A stretch of DNA of 64,000 nucleotides from Streptomyces sp. TLI_171 (GTDB lineage Bacteria > Actinomycetota > Actinomycetes > Streptomycetales > Streptomycetaceae): assembly GCF_003610255.1 (NCBI RefSeq), contig NZ_RAPS01000001.1:248001-312000 (forward strand), written 5' to 3'. The first letter of the stretch is position 1, and each line of letters begins with the position of its first letter. Of this stretch, positions 10,435 to 19,912 are shown in pieces. Both the position numbers and the translations under genes were made by a program. The notes beneath the pieces were generated by a model. The model worked only from the letters and a program-made list of their open reading frames with translations, did no database searches and had not been told where the DNA came from.

Positions 10435-13400
10435 TCATGACGGGGAGGTGCTTCCTTCCAGGGCGTCCGCGGCGGCCAGCAGTTCCGCCGCGGCGTCGTC
10501 GGACAGGTTGTCGATCTCGGCGACCAGCGCGTCCTCGACGGCCCCCGCGAAGGCGGCCACGGTGCGGTGGGTGAACAGGGCGCGCAGCGGGACGGCCAGG
10601 TCGATCGCGGCGCGGATCCGGGCGACCACCCGGGTGGCGAGCAGCGAGTGCCCGCCGAGGTCGAAGAAGTCGTCGTGCGCCCCGACGGAGTCGACGCCCA
10701 GCACCTCCTGCCAGACCTCCGCCACCAGTTCCTCCGCCTCGGTCCGCGGCGGCACGTGCGGCGCCCGGGGCAGCGCGTCGGCGTCGGGCTCGGGGAGGGC
10801 GCGGCGGTCCAGCTTGCCGTTGGGGGTGAGCGGCAGCGCCGCCAGCGGGACGATCGCGCCGGGCACGGCGTGCGCGGGCAGCTCCTCGGCGAGGGCGGCC
10901 CGCAGCGCCGCCGGGTCGAGGTCCGCGCCCACCGCGTAGGCGACCAGGGTGTCCCCGCGCGCGACCACCACCGCCTGGGCGACGCCGGGGCGGGCGAGCA
11001 GCGCGGACTCCACCTCGCCGGGCTCGATCCGGTAGCCCCGGACCTTCACCTGGTCGTCGATCCGGCCGAGGAACTCCAGTGCGCCGTCCGGGCGTCGGCG
11101 CACCAGGTCGCCGGTGCGGTAGCGGCGCGCGCCCGGCGGACCGTCCGGGTCGGGCACGAAGGCCCGCGCCGTGGCCCCGGGCCGGCCGAGGTAACCGTCC
11201 GTCACGCCGAGCCCGCCGATGACCAGTTCGCCCGGGCTGCCGGGCGGCACGGGCCCGCCGTGGCGGTCCAGCACCGCGATCGTGGTGCCGCCGATCGGCC
11301 GGCCGATCGGCGGGCGCCGCCGCGCGTCCTGCGCGCCTAGGTCGGCGGTGGTCGCGATGATCGCGGTCTCGGTGGGCCCGTAGGAGTTGACCAGCCGGAC
11401 CCGGTCGCCGAACCGCGCCCGCCACGCGGCGACGGCCTCCGGGCGGACCTGGTCGGCGCCCAGCACCAGCAGCCGCAGCCCGTCCGGCCAGGGGGTCTCG
11501 GCCAGGTCGGCGACCAGGTGGTGCCAGTACGGGGTGGGGAGGTCGAGGACCGTCACCCCGGCCGCGTACGGCTCGGCGAGCTGGTCGGGCAGCGCCGCGC
11601 CGGGGCGGGCGGTGACCAGGACGGCCCCGGCGGCCAGCGCGGGGAAGATCTCCTCGGCGCTGGTGTCGAAGGACAGCGTCGCGTACTGCAGCACCCGGTC
11701 GGACTCGGTGAGGCCGTAGCCCTCGCGCATCCAGGCGACCCGGGCGGCGAGCGCCCGGTGCGGGACCAGTACGCCCTTGGGGGTGCCGGTGGAGCCGGAG
11801 GTGTAGATCAGGTAGGCGGGGTCCTCGCCCGTGGCGGGGGTTGCGACCGGCACGGGCGCGTCCGCCGCCGTGGCCGGGACCCCGACCGGCGCGGGCGCGT
11901 CCGCCGCCCCCGGCACGGCGAGCACCGGACGGTCCGTCACCAGGCCCTCGGGCAGGGCGCCGTCCGGGGTGACCAGCGCGGCGGCGCCGCTGTCGGCGAG
12001 CATGAACGCCAGCCTGGCCGCCGGGTAGTCGGCGTCCAGCGGGACGTAGCCGGCGCCCAGCCGCCAGGCCGCGAGCATGGCGGCCACGGCGCGCGGGCCG
12101 CGCGGCAGGCAGAGCGCCACCAGGTCGCCGCGGCGGACGCCGTGGTCGGCGAGCCGGGCGGCGAGCGCCCGGGAGGCGTCGGCGAGGCCGCGGCGGGTGA
12201 GCGTCTCCTCGGGGCCGACCACCGCGGGGGCGTCCGGGTCGGCGAGCGCGGCGCGGTCGACGGCCGCCAGCACGGTGTCCGGTGCGGCGGGCAGCGCAGG
12301 CCCCTCGGACTCGGCCGCGAGCAGCGCCCGTTCGGCCTCCTCCAGCAGGGGCAGCCGGTGCACGGGGGCGGCCGGGTCGGCGAGGGCGGCCCGCAGCAGC
12401 GTCTCGAACCGGGCGGCGAAGGCCGCGGCCGTGGCGGCGTCCAGCAGGTCGGTCCGGTAGCCGAAGACGGCGTGCAGGTCGTCGCCGTCCGGCCGGACGT
12501 CCAGGCCGAGTTCGAACTTCGCGGCGGTGTGGCCGCCGTCGACCTCGGTGCAGCGCAGGTCGGCGAAGGGCTCCTCGCCGAGCGCGCCGCCGGTGTGGGT
12601 GTGCACGGCCAGCATGGTCTGGAAGACGGGCGTCCGCCCGGGGTCGCGGTCCAGCCGCAGTTCCTCGGTGAGCCGCTCGAACGGGACCCGGCGGTGGCTC
12701 AGCGCGCGCATCCACTCGCCCCGGACGGCGCGCAGCAGCGTGTCGAAGGCGGGCGCCCCGGAGAAGTCGGCGCGCAGCACCAGCGCCGAGGAGCAGTACC
12801 CGACCAGGGCTTCGCTCTGCACGGTCTCCCGGGCGGCCGTCGGCACGCCGACGCAGAAGTCGTCCTGGCCGGTGCACCGGTGCAGCAGGGTCTGGTAGGC
12901 GGCGGCGAGCACCATGAACGGCGTCACCCGGCGCGCCCGGGCGAAGGCTTCCAGCTCGGGCCGCACCCCGCGCAGCACCCGGGTGTGGTACGCCCCGCCG
13001 CTGCGCGGCTCGGCGGGCCGGGGCCGGTCGAGCGGCAGCTCCAGCGGGGGCGCGCCGGCGAGGCGCTCCCGCCAGTAGGCGAGTGCCTGCGCGGCCTCCG
13101 GGCCGTCCAGCCAGGCCCGTTCGGCGGCGGCGTGCGCCAAGTAGGATGGCGGTGGCGGGAGTTCGGCGCTCCGGCCGGCGCGGTGCGCGGCGTAGTGGGT
13201 GGCGAGTTCGGCGCGCAGCAGTCCCAGCGTCCAGCCGTCGGCGGCGATGTGGTGCAGCACCAGGCACAGCAGGTGCTCCTCGTCCCCGGTGCGCAGCAGC
13301 GCGGCGCGCAGCAGCGGGCCCGCGGCCAGGTCGAACCCGGCGTTGGTCAACCCGGCGAGCGCCGCGCCGACCTGGTCCGGCGTCCGGGTCCGCAGGTCGC

Positions 13401-13683
13401 GCTCGTCCAGCCGGGCGGGCCCGGGCGGGTCGACGACCACCGACGGACGCCCGTCCGCGGCCGGGAAGCGGCTGCGGAGGGCTTCGTGCCGGGCCACGAC
13501 CGCGTCGAGCGCCGACCGGAGGGCCGCCGGGTCGAGCGGGCCGGTGAGCCGCAGCACGAACGGGATGTTGTACGAGGGGTCCCCCGGCTCCAGTTGGTCG
13601 AGGAACCAGAGGCGTTCCTGTCCCACCGACAGCACCGCGGTGTCCGTGGCCACCGCCTCCGGTCCGGTGTTCCCGGTAGACAT
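10435..13683 (-). CDS. Nonribosomal peptide synthetase, C-A-T, unassigned substrate
   Basis: A 1082-residue single-module NRPS and the first gene of the operon. The condensation domain begins with LSVGQERLWFLDQ and has HHIAADG near residue 146. The A domain has YTSGSTGTPKG near 628, NSYGPTETA, YRTGDLVRR and LTPNGKLDR; the T domain has DLGGHSL near 1011. The pocket read by eye is D-T-E-D-L-L-S-I-I-K, which I cannot match to a known code; two acidic residues (239 and 278) could suit a basic side chain, but that is inference. A run rich in Ala, Pro and Val interrupts the region just before A3 (about residues 595-625). The ATG at 13683 is preceded by GGGAG nine bases away. The stop overlaps an ATG at 10438 (ATGA). 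Confidence 0.94.
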   Translation of the reverse strand: MSTGNTGPEAVATDTAVLSVGQERLWFLDQLEPGDPSYNIPFVLRLTGPLDPAALRSALDAVVARHEALRSRFPAADGRPSVVVDPPGPARLDERDLRTRTPDQVGAALAGLTNAGFDLAAGPLLRAALLRTGDEEHLLCLVLHHIAADGWTLGLLRAELATHYAAHRAGRSAELPPPPSYLAHAAAERAWLDGPEAAQALAYWRERLAGAPPLELPLDRPRPAEPRSGGAYHTRVLRGVRPELEAFARARRVTPFMVLAAAYQTLLHRCTGQDDFCVGVPTAARETVQSEALVGYCSSALVLRADFSGAPAFDTLLRAVRGEWMRALSHRRVPFERLTEELRLDRDPGRTPVFQTMLAVHTHTGGALGEEPFADLRCTEVDGGHTAAKFELGLDVRPDGDDLHAVFGYRTDLLDAATAAAFAARFETLLRAALADPAAPVHRLPLLEEAERALLAAESEGPALPAAPDTVLAAVDRAALADPDAPAVVGPEETLTRRGLADASRALAARLADHGVRRGDLVALCLPRGPRAVAAMLAAWRLGAGYVPLDADYPAARLAFMLADSGAAALVTPDGALPEGLVTDRPVLAVPGAADAPAPVGVPATAADAPVPVATPATGEDPAYLIYTSGSTGTPKGVLVPHRALAARVAWMREGYGLTESDRVLQYATLSFDTSAEEIFPALAAGAVLVTARPGAALPDQLAEPYAAGVTVLDLPTPYWHHLVADLAETPWPDGLRLLVLGADQVRPEAVAAWRARFGDRVRLVNSYGPTETAIIATTADLGAQDARRRPPIGRPIGGTTIAVLDRHGGPVPPGSPGELVIGGLGVTDGYLGRPGATARAFVPDPDGPPGARRYRTGDLVRRRPDGALEFLGRIDDQVKVRGYRIEPGEVESALLARPGVAQAVVVARGDTLVAYAVGADLDPAALRAALAEELPAHAVPGAIVPLAALPLTPNGKLDRRALPEPDADALPRAPHVPPRTEAEELVAEVWQEVLGVDSVGAHDDFFDLGGHSLLATRVVARIRAAIDLAVPLRALFTHRTVAAFAGAVEDALVAEIDNLSDDAAAELLAAADALEGSTSPS

Positions 13684-14002
13684 GAATTGAGCTCCCGTCT
13701 GGTTTCACGTGGTGCGCAACCCCGGGTCCTCGGTGGTGGGAGGGCGGCCGGGCGCTGCTCGTCCACAGGCGTCTCCCCTGCTGCGATCGGTGCGCAGGGG
13801 GAGGAGGGGGTGCCCAGGTTGGGGCTGCTGTGACACGGCGGATGCTAGGGATCGATGAGGCGCGCGGTCAATGGTCTGGACCTGCTGGACGTCTCGACCC
13901 TCCGCACTGGTACCTCCTCGTGATCATCCGGATCGACTGCCCCCGCCACCCGCTCCCCTCCCCCGCCGGCCCCCGCCCGGCGCGGCCCACTAGGGTGGGC
14001 CG
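13684..14002. other. Divergent intergenic region, NRPS operon and LRR gene
   Basis: A 319-base non-coding gap between the minus-strand NRPS operon and the plus-strand LRR gene, so it should hold promoters for both. The only recognisable element is a dre-like palindrome at 13872-13883. I see no long reading frame with coding character. Confidence 0.6.
13872..13883. promoter_or_regulatory. DasR-type (dre-like) operator upstream of the NRPS operon
   Basis: TGGTCTGGACCT matches the DasR core TGGTCTAGACCA at 10 of 12 positions. It lies 189 bases upstream of the NRPS start at 13683. DasR is the GlcNAc-responsive GntR-family regulator of streptomycetes. Assignment is by motif only; related GntR/HutC proteins could use the same site. 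Confidence 0.5.
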
Positions 14003-15250
14003 ATGGCTTTCCTGTTCTCCGACCGCTTCGCCGGCCGGGCCGCGCCCGGCCCCGAGCCGCAGGCCGACGAGTGCCGCTGCGCGAACCGGGGCAACCGGGT
14101 GCCGGTGCGCTTCCACGCCGAACGTCAGGACACCTCCGCGCCGGGCTGGTTGCGGCTGCTGGAGCTGATCGAGGAGGCCGCGGCGGACGGCCGCGAGGAG
14201 TTCGCGCCGCTGCGGGAGCTGACCGCGGAGCAGTGCCGCCAGCTGGTGACGCTGCCGCCGGACATCGGCCGGCTCACCCAGGTGCGCAGCCTGGTGCTGT
14301 ACCGCTCCAACCTGGTGCGGATCCCGCCGGAGATCGGCGGCATGCGCAGCCTGGAACAGTTCGACCCGTACACCTCGTACCGCCTGCACTGGTTCCCGTA
14401 CGAGCTGGCCCGGCTCCCGCTGCTGCGCCGAAGCACCGTCAGCACCCGTGCGCTGTACGGGAATCCGAAGACCCGGCCGCGCTTCCCGGTGCTCGCGCGG
14501 CCGGTGGACGGCCTGGAGCTCGGGTCGCTGGACCCGGCGCGGTGGGGCACCGGGGCGGTCGGGGCGTGCAGCGTGTGCGACGGGCCGATCGCCGGGTCCG
14601 GCGGGCTGCACCAGGCGTGGATCTCGCTGCACACCTCCGGGGCCGACGTGCTGCCGCTGCTGGTGAACGCCTGCTCGGCCGCCTGCCTGGCCGCGCTCCC
14701 CGCCCCGCCGAGCGGCTACCTGCCGGGCCCGCACCGCGGCGGGTCCCTGAACGGCCTGACGGCGACCGCCGCACTCGAGCTGTTCGCCGAACACTTCCAG
14801 TTGCACGTGATGGACGAGGACGCCGACGAGGACCTCGGCGCGGCCTGGACGCCGCAGGCGGTGGCGGACGGCCTGGCCGTCGGAGAGCGGACCGTCGGCA
14901 TCGGCACCGCGGTCACCATGGACGTCGCCGTCACCGTCGAGGTCTTCGACGCCCCTCCTCCGCCCGACCACGCCCGCTTCGACCACGTGGTGGAGGCCAC
15001 CGTCGACGTACCGTCCGGCCGGGTCGCCGTCCTGGGCTGCTCCGACTACCTCCCGGACGCCGCCACCTTCGACGTCCCACCGGGCCCGGTCCGGGTCCGG
15101 GCCTCCCGCTCCGACCTGGCGGCCGTCCGGCAGGTCGGCGAGGACGACTACCGGGACGAGGTGGTCGAGCGGGTCCGGATCCGGATCTGGCCGGCGTCCG
15201 GCCCGGAGGCCCCACGGGTCGTCAAGCGCTGGAACTCAGCCGTCGACTGA
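14003..15250 (+). CDS. Leucine-rich-repeat domain protein, function unknown
   Basis: A 415-residue soluble protein. Residues about 75-125 contain two or three LRR-like units (LVTLPPDIGRLTQVRSLVL, LVRIPPEIGGMRSLEQF), the usual bacterial LPxxIxxLxxL pattern. A CSVCDGP motif near residue 192 and a later Cys pair could bind metal. The C-terminal half has short beta-rich stretches with no family I recognise. The ATG at 14003 follows the divergent NRPS promoter region. LRR proteins usually mediate protein contacts, but no partner can be named. Confidence 0.75.
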   Translation: MAFLFSDRFAGRAAPGPEPQADECRCANRGNRVPVRFHAERQDTSAPGWLRLLELIEEAAADGREEFAPLRELTAEQCRQLVTLPPDIGRLTQVRSLVLYRSNLVRIPPEIGGMRSLEQFDPYTSYRLHWFPYELARLPLLRRSTVSTRALYGNPKTRPRFPVLARPVDGLELGSLDPARWGTGAVGACSVCDGPIAGSGGLHQAWISLHTSGADVLPLLVNACSAACLAALPAPPSGYLPGPHRGGSLNGLTATAALELFAEHFQLHVMDEDADEDLGAAWTPQAVADGLAVGERTVGIGTAVTMDVAVTVEVFDAPPPPDHARFDHVVEATVDVPSGRVAVLGCSDYLPDAATFDVPPGPVRVRASRSDLAAVRQVGEDDYRDEVVERVRIRIWPASGPEAPRVVKRWNSAVD

Positions 15251-15417
15251 CGTCACGCCACCCTGCCGCGGCCGGGCCCGCCCCGGTGCCCTGGCGGCGG
15301 CGACGGTCCAGGTGAACGGACTGACGATCGCCTGGGCGACGGGCCCCCGTTCAAGCCGCGCCGGGCGCCGCTTCTGCCGCCCGCACGACTGGAGACCGGC
15401 CGGTCGCGGTCGCGCCG

Positions 15418-16349
15418 TCAGAGCGGCTTGCGGTGGACCGCGATGCGGTGGTTGACGACGAAGCCCGCCTTCTCGTAGACGCCGGATGCGCCGGTGCTGC
15501 TGTCCGCGTCGGTCTCCAACGCGGCTTCGGTGTACCCGGAGCGGTGGGCCGCACCGAGCAGGTCGGCGAGCAGCGCACCCGCCACGCCCCGTCGGCGCCA
15601 GGACGCGGCGGTGCCGACCTGGCCGATGTAGAGGGTCTGCGGGGCGTCGGCGTACGGCAGCAGGTAGCCGACGACCTCCTCGCCGACGACCGCCAGCCGG
15701 GCCAGCTCGGGCAGGAAGGTCTCCGCCCGCACGGTCCTCGCGGCCCAGGACTCGAAGCTGCGCTCCTGATGGCCCCACCCGCCGCGGAACGCCGCGCTGT
15801 GGACGGCGTGCACCTCGCGCTCCCGCCCCGGCTCGTAGCGCACGATCCGGACGCCCTCGGGGGCCGGGCGCCGGACGGCGCGGAGGTGGGCGCGGCCATC
15901 TCCAGGAAGAACCGCTCGACGGTGAACCCCAGCCGCTCGTACAGCCGGGTCGCCGCCGTGTCGGGCACGCCGCTGTCGACCTCGGCCAGCCACCGCACCT
16001 CGGGCGCGGCCTCGGCGTGCCGTTCGGCCGCCCGGGCGAGCTGCCAGGCCAGCAGTTCCCGGCCGATCCCCCGCCCCCGGTGGTCGGGGTGCACCCCGCC
16101 CTCCAGGCTGACCCGGAACCCGCCCTCGGGCGGCAGGCGCACCAGCCCGGCGGCGAGCAGCCGCCCCTGCCCGTCGGTGATCAGCCGGGTGTCCAGCGCC
16201 GGGTCCCTGACCTCGGTCCGCACCACGTTCTCGACCGCACCGGCGGGCAGTTCGAGCTGCCCGCCACCGGCCCGGGAGATCGCGTTGAACAGACCGGCCA
16301 CGGCCCCCGCGTCCCCCGCGCGCCAGGCGCGGGCAACCAGGTCGTTCAT
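15418..16349 (-). pseudogene. Tandem GNAT acetyltransferase (MshD-like layout) broken by a frameshift
   Basis: Two GNAT domains occur in different frames. The first half starts at ATG 16349 (MNDLVARAWRAGD) and carries the acetyl-CoA loop pattern HRGRGIGRELLAW. The second half, in another frame down to the stop at 15418, carries WRRRGVAGALLADL and YEKAGFVVNH. The switch lies near 15870-15890, just after PTSAPSGARPP in the first frame and before PEGVRIVRYEPG in the second, at a short run of C on the coding strand. Restoring one base would give a single protein of about 310 residues, the length of two-domain GNATs such as MshD. It may be a real pseudogene or an assembly error. If not corrected, the first frame continues to 15351. 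Confidence 0.75.
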
Positions 16350-16399
16350 CAGTACCGCCTTTCGAGCAGGAGCCGGACGCCGCAGCCTAGTTGGCTCCT

Positions 16400-16416
16400 G
16401 CCCGCGGCGCGCGGGC
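16400..16416. terminator. Short GC hairpin followed by T on the + strand
   Basis: GCCCGCG-GCG-CGCGGGC, a perfect 7-bp stem, followed by four T on the plus strand. It lies between the minus-strand gene ending at 16448 and the acetyltransferase start at 16349, so it may stop transcription of the upstream gene. The T run is on the other strand, which lowers confidence. Confidence 0.35.
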
Positions 16417-16447
16417 TTTTCCGTCGCCCCGGTCCCCCGCGGCGGGG

Positions 16448-16945
16448 TCAGAGCGCGGGAAGCGGGCTGTGCCGGTCCGGGGAGCGGCGCTCCTGCAACC
16501 AGTACAGGTAGATCCGCAGGTCGTGGTGGAGCCCGTCCGCGAGGTACGCCTCGAAGGCCCGGACGGCCGCGACGGTGCCCTGGTCGTACTGGGCGTCGAG
16601 GCGCTCCCGGTCGGCCTGCCCGGCGGCCAGGTGTTCCAGCACCCGGGCCCGGACGTGCCACCGGGCGCGAACCGTCCCGGGAGTCCAGTGCCGGTCCCCG
16701 TCGCAGCCGTAGCCCCACGGGTCCTCGCACAACGCGCCGAGCACCTGCCGGGTCCCGGCCGGGTCGCGCGGCTGACGCCAGACGCACTCCCCGAACCGCT
16801 CCCCGTCGTAGAGCACGCGCCTGGTTGCGGCCTGCCGCCCGGTCAGGCAGTTGTCGGTCTCCGCCCCGTAGAACGGCCCGGGCACGTTCAACCAGTGCCG
16901 GTCGCGCTCGCCGAGGTGCGGCAGCGGATCGAAGTAGAGCGTCAT
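16448..16945 (-). CDS. Hypothetical protein, 165 aa
   Basis: A 165-residue soluble protein rich in aromatic residues, with Cys in ETDNCLTG, GECVW and CDGDRHW. It has no signal peptide or membrane segment and no motif I can assign. Its codon use and length fit a genuine gene, and homologous-looking sequences are common in streptomycetes as uncharacterised proteins. The ATG at 16945 gives an N-terminus of MTLYFDPLPHL. It stands alone between the broken acetyltransferase and the molybdenum oxidoreductase on the opposite strand. Confidence 0.7.
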   Translation of the reverse strand: MTLYFDPLPHLGERDRHWLNVPGPFYGAETDNCLTGRQAATRRVLYDGERFGECVWRQPRDPAGTRQVLGALCEDPWGYGCDGDRHWTPGTVRARWHVRARVLEHLAAGQADRERLDAQYDQGTVAAVRAFEAYLADGLHHDLRIYLYWLQERRSPDRHSPLPAL

Positions 16946-17204
16946 GTCTAACGGTCCGGGACCAGGGAGTCCGAGCCTCCGTTGCCACCGACCCGCGGGC
17001 GACGGCGGGGCGGACGGTCATCACGCGCCTTCGGGTCGGAACGGGTGCGGGCCGACCCGAGGACAGGTCGCCGTCCACCGGACGGCAACGAGATGCGCCC
17101 CCTGCCCCGCGGACGCGCACCCCGCCCCGCCGGGCGGGTGGTTCGCCCGGCGGCCTGCGGCGCGCCTGCCGGGCGGGCGCCGGGCCGGGGGGATCATCGC
17201 GGGC

Positions 17205-19508
17205 GTGAGCGCTACCGATGAGTCGCAGCCGGACCCGCAGCCCGAGCCGTCCGTCGAGCCGTACCGGCATCCCGCCGCGGGCTGGGGGGCGGCGAGGAGC
17301 GTGACCAAGGTGCTGGCGGGGAGCGGCGAGTGGGTGGACGGGCCGCGGGCGGTGCTGCGGATGAACCACGAGGACGGCGGGTTCGACTGTCCGGGGTGCG
17401 CGTGGCCCGACGACTACAAGGGCCTGCACCTGGACATCTGCGAGAACGGCATCAAGCACGTCACCTGGGAGATGACGGGCAAGCGGGTGACCCGGGAGTT
17501 CTTCGCCGCGCACACCGTCTCGGAGCTCGCGGGGTGGAGCGACTTCGCGCTGGAGGACCAGGGGCGGCTGACCGAGCCGATGCTGTACGACGCCGCCTCG
17601 GACCGGTACCTGCCCGTCGACTGGCAGCGCGCCTTCGACGTGTTCGGCGCGGCCGTCCGCGGGCTGGCCGACCCGAACGAGGCGGCGTTCTACACCTCGG
17701 GGCGACTCGGCAACGAGGCGACGTTCCTGTACCAGTTGATGGCCCGTGAGCTGGGCACCAACAACCTCCCGGACTGTTCGAACATGTGTCACGAGGCGTC
17801 GGGGCGGGCGTTGACGGCCGCGCTGGGCACCGGGAAGGGCACGGCGGACCTGAAGGACTGGGAGGCCGCGGACGCGCTGTTCGTCCTGGGCGTCAACGCG
17901 GCCTCCAACGCGCCGCGGATGCTGACCGCGCTGGCGGACGCCGCCCGGCGGGGCGCCAAGGTGGTGCACGTCAATCCGCTGGTGGAGGCGGCGGCGACCC
18001 GCACCATCGTGCCGCACGAGTTCGCGAACATGGCCCTGATGCGGGCGACGTCGACCAGCAGCCTGAACCTGCAGGTGCGGATCGGCGGGGACCTGGCGCT
18101 GCTGCGGGCCATCGCCAAGGCGATCCTGGAGCTGTCCGCGCACGACCCGAAGGCGATCGACCGGCAGTTCGTCGAGCGGTACACCACGGGGTTCGAGGAG
18201 TACCGGGCGCTGTGCGAGGCCACGCCGTGGGAGGAGCTGGAGCGGCAGAGCGGGCTGAGCCGGCCGCAGCTGCTGCGGGCCGCCCAGCTCTACCGGGAGG
18301 CGGACCGTTCGATCTTCTCCTGGTGCCTGGGCGTCACCCAGCACGAGCACGGGGTGGACACCGTCCGGGAGATCGTCAACGTGCTGCTGCTGCGCGGCAA
18401 CCTGGGCCGGGAGGGTGCGGGACCGTCACCGGTGCGCGGGCACTCCAACGTGCAGGGCAACCGGACCTGCGGCATCGACCACCGGCCCGCGCCGGAGTTC
18501 CTGGACCGCCTGGCGTCGGTGTGCGGGATCGACCCGCCGCGCGCGCACGGGCTGGACACCGTCGGGGTGATCGGGGCGATGGCGCGCGGCGAGGTGAAGG
18601 TGTTCGTCGGCATGGGCGGCAACTTCGCCTCCGCGGCGCCCGACACCGCGTACACCGCGCAGGCGCTGCGCCGCTGCGAGCTGACGGTGCACGTGTCGAC
18701 GAAGCTGAACCGCAGTCACCTGGTGCACGGGCGGCAGGCGCTGATCCTGCCCTGCCTGGGCCGCACCGAGCAGGACCGGCAGCGCGGCGGCGTGCAGGCT
18801 GCCTCGGTGGAGGACTCGATGAGCATGGTGCACCTGTCGGTGGGCATGCGGAAGCGTCCCGCGTCGCGGCAGCTCCTCTCCGAGCCGGCCATCATCGCCG
18901 GCCTGGCCCGCGCGGCGCTGCCCGACAGCGCGACCCCCTGGGAGTGGTACGTCGAGGACTACGACCGGATCCGCGACACCATGGCCGAAGTGCTGGACGG
19001 CTTCGAGGACTTCAACCGGCGGGTGCGCCTGCCGCTCGGCTTCCGGCTGCGCCAGCCCGCCCGCGAGCTGGTCTTCCTCACCCCGTCCGGCCGCGCCGAG
19101 TTCTCCACCGCCCCGCTGCCGGACGTGCTGCCCGCGCCGGGCACCCTGGTGCTGGGCACCATGCGTTCGCACGACCAGTGGAACACCACGATCTACTCGA
19201 ACGACGACCGCTACCGGGGCGTCAAGAACCTGCGCACCCTGGTCTTCCTGAACCGCCAGGACATGCGCGAACGCCACCTCGCCGAGTTCGACCCGGTCGA
19301 CATCACCGCCACCGCGCGGGACGGCTCCACCCGCTCCCTGCACGGGTACCTCGCCGTCCCGTACGACCTCCCGCGGGGCTGCGCGGCCGGCTACATGCCG
19401 GAGATGAACGTGCTCTGCGCGCTCGGCGACCACAGTGCGCAGAGCGACCAGCCGATCATGAAGCACCTCAACGTCACCGTCACCGCCGCGGCCGCCCCCA
19501 CGAGGTGA
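17205..19508 (+). CDS. FdhF/YdeP family molybdopterin oxidoreductase
   Basis: A 767-residue molybdopterin enzyme of the FdhF/YdeP type. Near the N-terminus DCPGCAWPD gives a CxxC pair, and the expected Mo-ligand Cys is in the SNMCHEASG motif around residue 195-200. Further molybdopterin-binding segments are visible (FVLGVNAASNAPRM; KVVHVNPL), and the C-terminal dinucleotide-binding domain has LGTMRSHDQWNTTIY. The length is normal for YdeP homologues (about 760). I chose the GTG at 17205, preceded by a GGGGGGA stretch; longer reading is possible but upstream sequence is low-complexity. These enzymes are presumed electron-transfer or acid-resistance oxidoreductases; the substrate is unknown. 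It appears monocistronic. Confidence 0.9.
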   Translation: MSATDESQPDPQPEPSVEPYRHPAAGWGAARSVTKVLAGSGEWVDGPRAVLRMNHEDGGFDCPGCAWPDDYKGLHLDICENGIKHVTWEMTGKRVTREFFAAHTVSELAGWSDFALEDQGRLTEPMLYDAASDRYLPVDWQRAFDVFGAAVRGLADPNEAAFYTSGRLGNEATFLYQLMARELGTNNLPDCSNMCHEASGRALTAALGTGKGTADLKDWEAADALFVLGVNAASNAPRMLTALADAARRGAKVVHVNPLVEAAATRTIVPHEFANMALMRATSTSSLNLQVRIGGDLALLRAIAKAILELSAHDPKAIDRQFVERYTTGFEEYRALCEATPWEELERQSGLSRPQLLRAAQLYREADRSIFSWCLGVTQHEHGVDTVREIVNVLLLRGNLGREGAGPSPVRGHSNVQGNRTCGIDHRPAPEFLDRLASVCGIDPPRAHGLDTVGVIGAMARGEVKVFVGMGGNFASAAPDTAYTAQALRRCELTVHVSTKLNRSHLVHGRQALILPCLGRTEQDRQRGGVQAASVEDSMSMVHLSVGMRKRPASRQLLSEPAIIAGLARAALPDSATPWEWYVEDYDRIRDTMAEVLDGFEDFNRRVRLPLGFRLRQPARELVFLTPSGRAEFSTAPLPDVLPAPGTLVLGTMRSHDQWNTTIYSNDDRYRGVKNLRTLVFLNRQDMRERHLAEFDPVDITATARDGSTRSLHGYLAVPYDLPRGCAAGYMPEMNVLCALGDHSAQSDQPIMKHLNVTVTAAAAPTR

Positions 19509-19740
19509 TCCGCCACCGCCGCCCGCCGAGCGCGGCCACCGGCTCCTGCCGGTCCGCCTCCGCGACCAGCTCCACCCGCGCCCGGTAAGAGGTGGCCCGC
19601 ATCGCCTCCTCGTACCCGCTCAGCGCCCCGGGCACCGCCGACGACCCGACCCCACCCCGCCGCCGCAGGGCCCGCCCGCCGAACCCCAGCGCCGTCAGCA
19701 CTGTGCCCACCACACCCAGCACGACCACATAGGGCATCAT
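19480..19740 (-). CDS. Small single-pass membrane protein, unknown
   Basis: An 86-residue protein starting at tandem ATG codons (19740/19737), with one hydrophobic N-terminal helix (VVVLGVVGTVLTALGF) followed by a basic, Arg-rich tail. Its 3' end overlaps the convergent oxidoreductase gene by 29 bases. No family is recognised. It is plausible because of the clear membrane segment, but a short GC-rich frame of this kind could also be spurious. Confidence 0.45.
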   Translation of the reverse strand: MMPYVVVLGVVGTVLTALGFGGRALRRRGGVGSSAVPGALSGYEEAMRATSYRARVELVAEADRQEPVAALGGRRWRITSWGRPRR

Positions 19741-19912
19741 CACCGCTCCGTCCTCGACCCCGCCCCCCAACGGCCCGGCCGAGGTCCCCGGTTCCCGGCG
19801 CGGCCGTGGCGGACGGCACACCGGCGGCCGGTGCCGACCGCCAGCGCGGTGCCGACCGACAACGGCAGGTGGCGGGGTCTCCAGGTGGCGCGGGCGTCAC
19901 CCCCGCTCCCTC

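Noticed and set aside
5223-10574. Plus-strand open frame of about 1780 codons opposite the NRPS-MFS gene
   Set aside because: Same GC shadow effect; the translation is repetitive Gly/Gln/Asp with no fold, and the minus strand has all NRPS motifs.
10435-13708. Long frame overlapping the first NRPS and the lead-in to the second
   Set aside because: It only makes sense as the out-of-frame ATG at 10438 discussed above; most of it is a GC shadow of the first NRPS.
17786-19588. Alternative frame over the molybdenum oxidoreductase
   Set aside because: Arg/Ala-rich shadow of the true FdhF/YdeP frame, which has conserved cofactor motifs.
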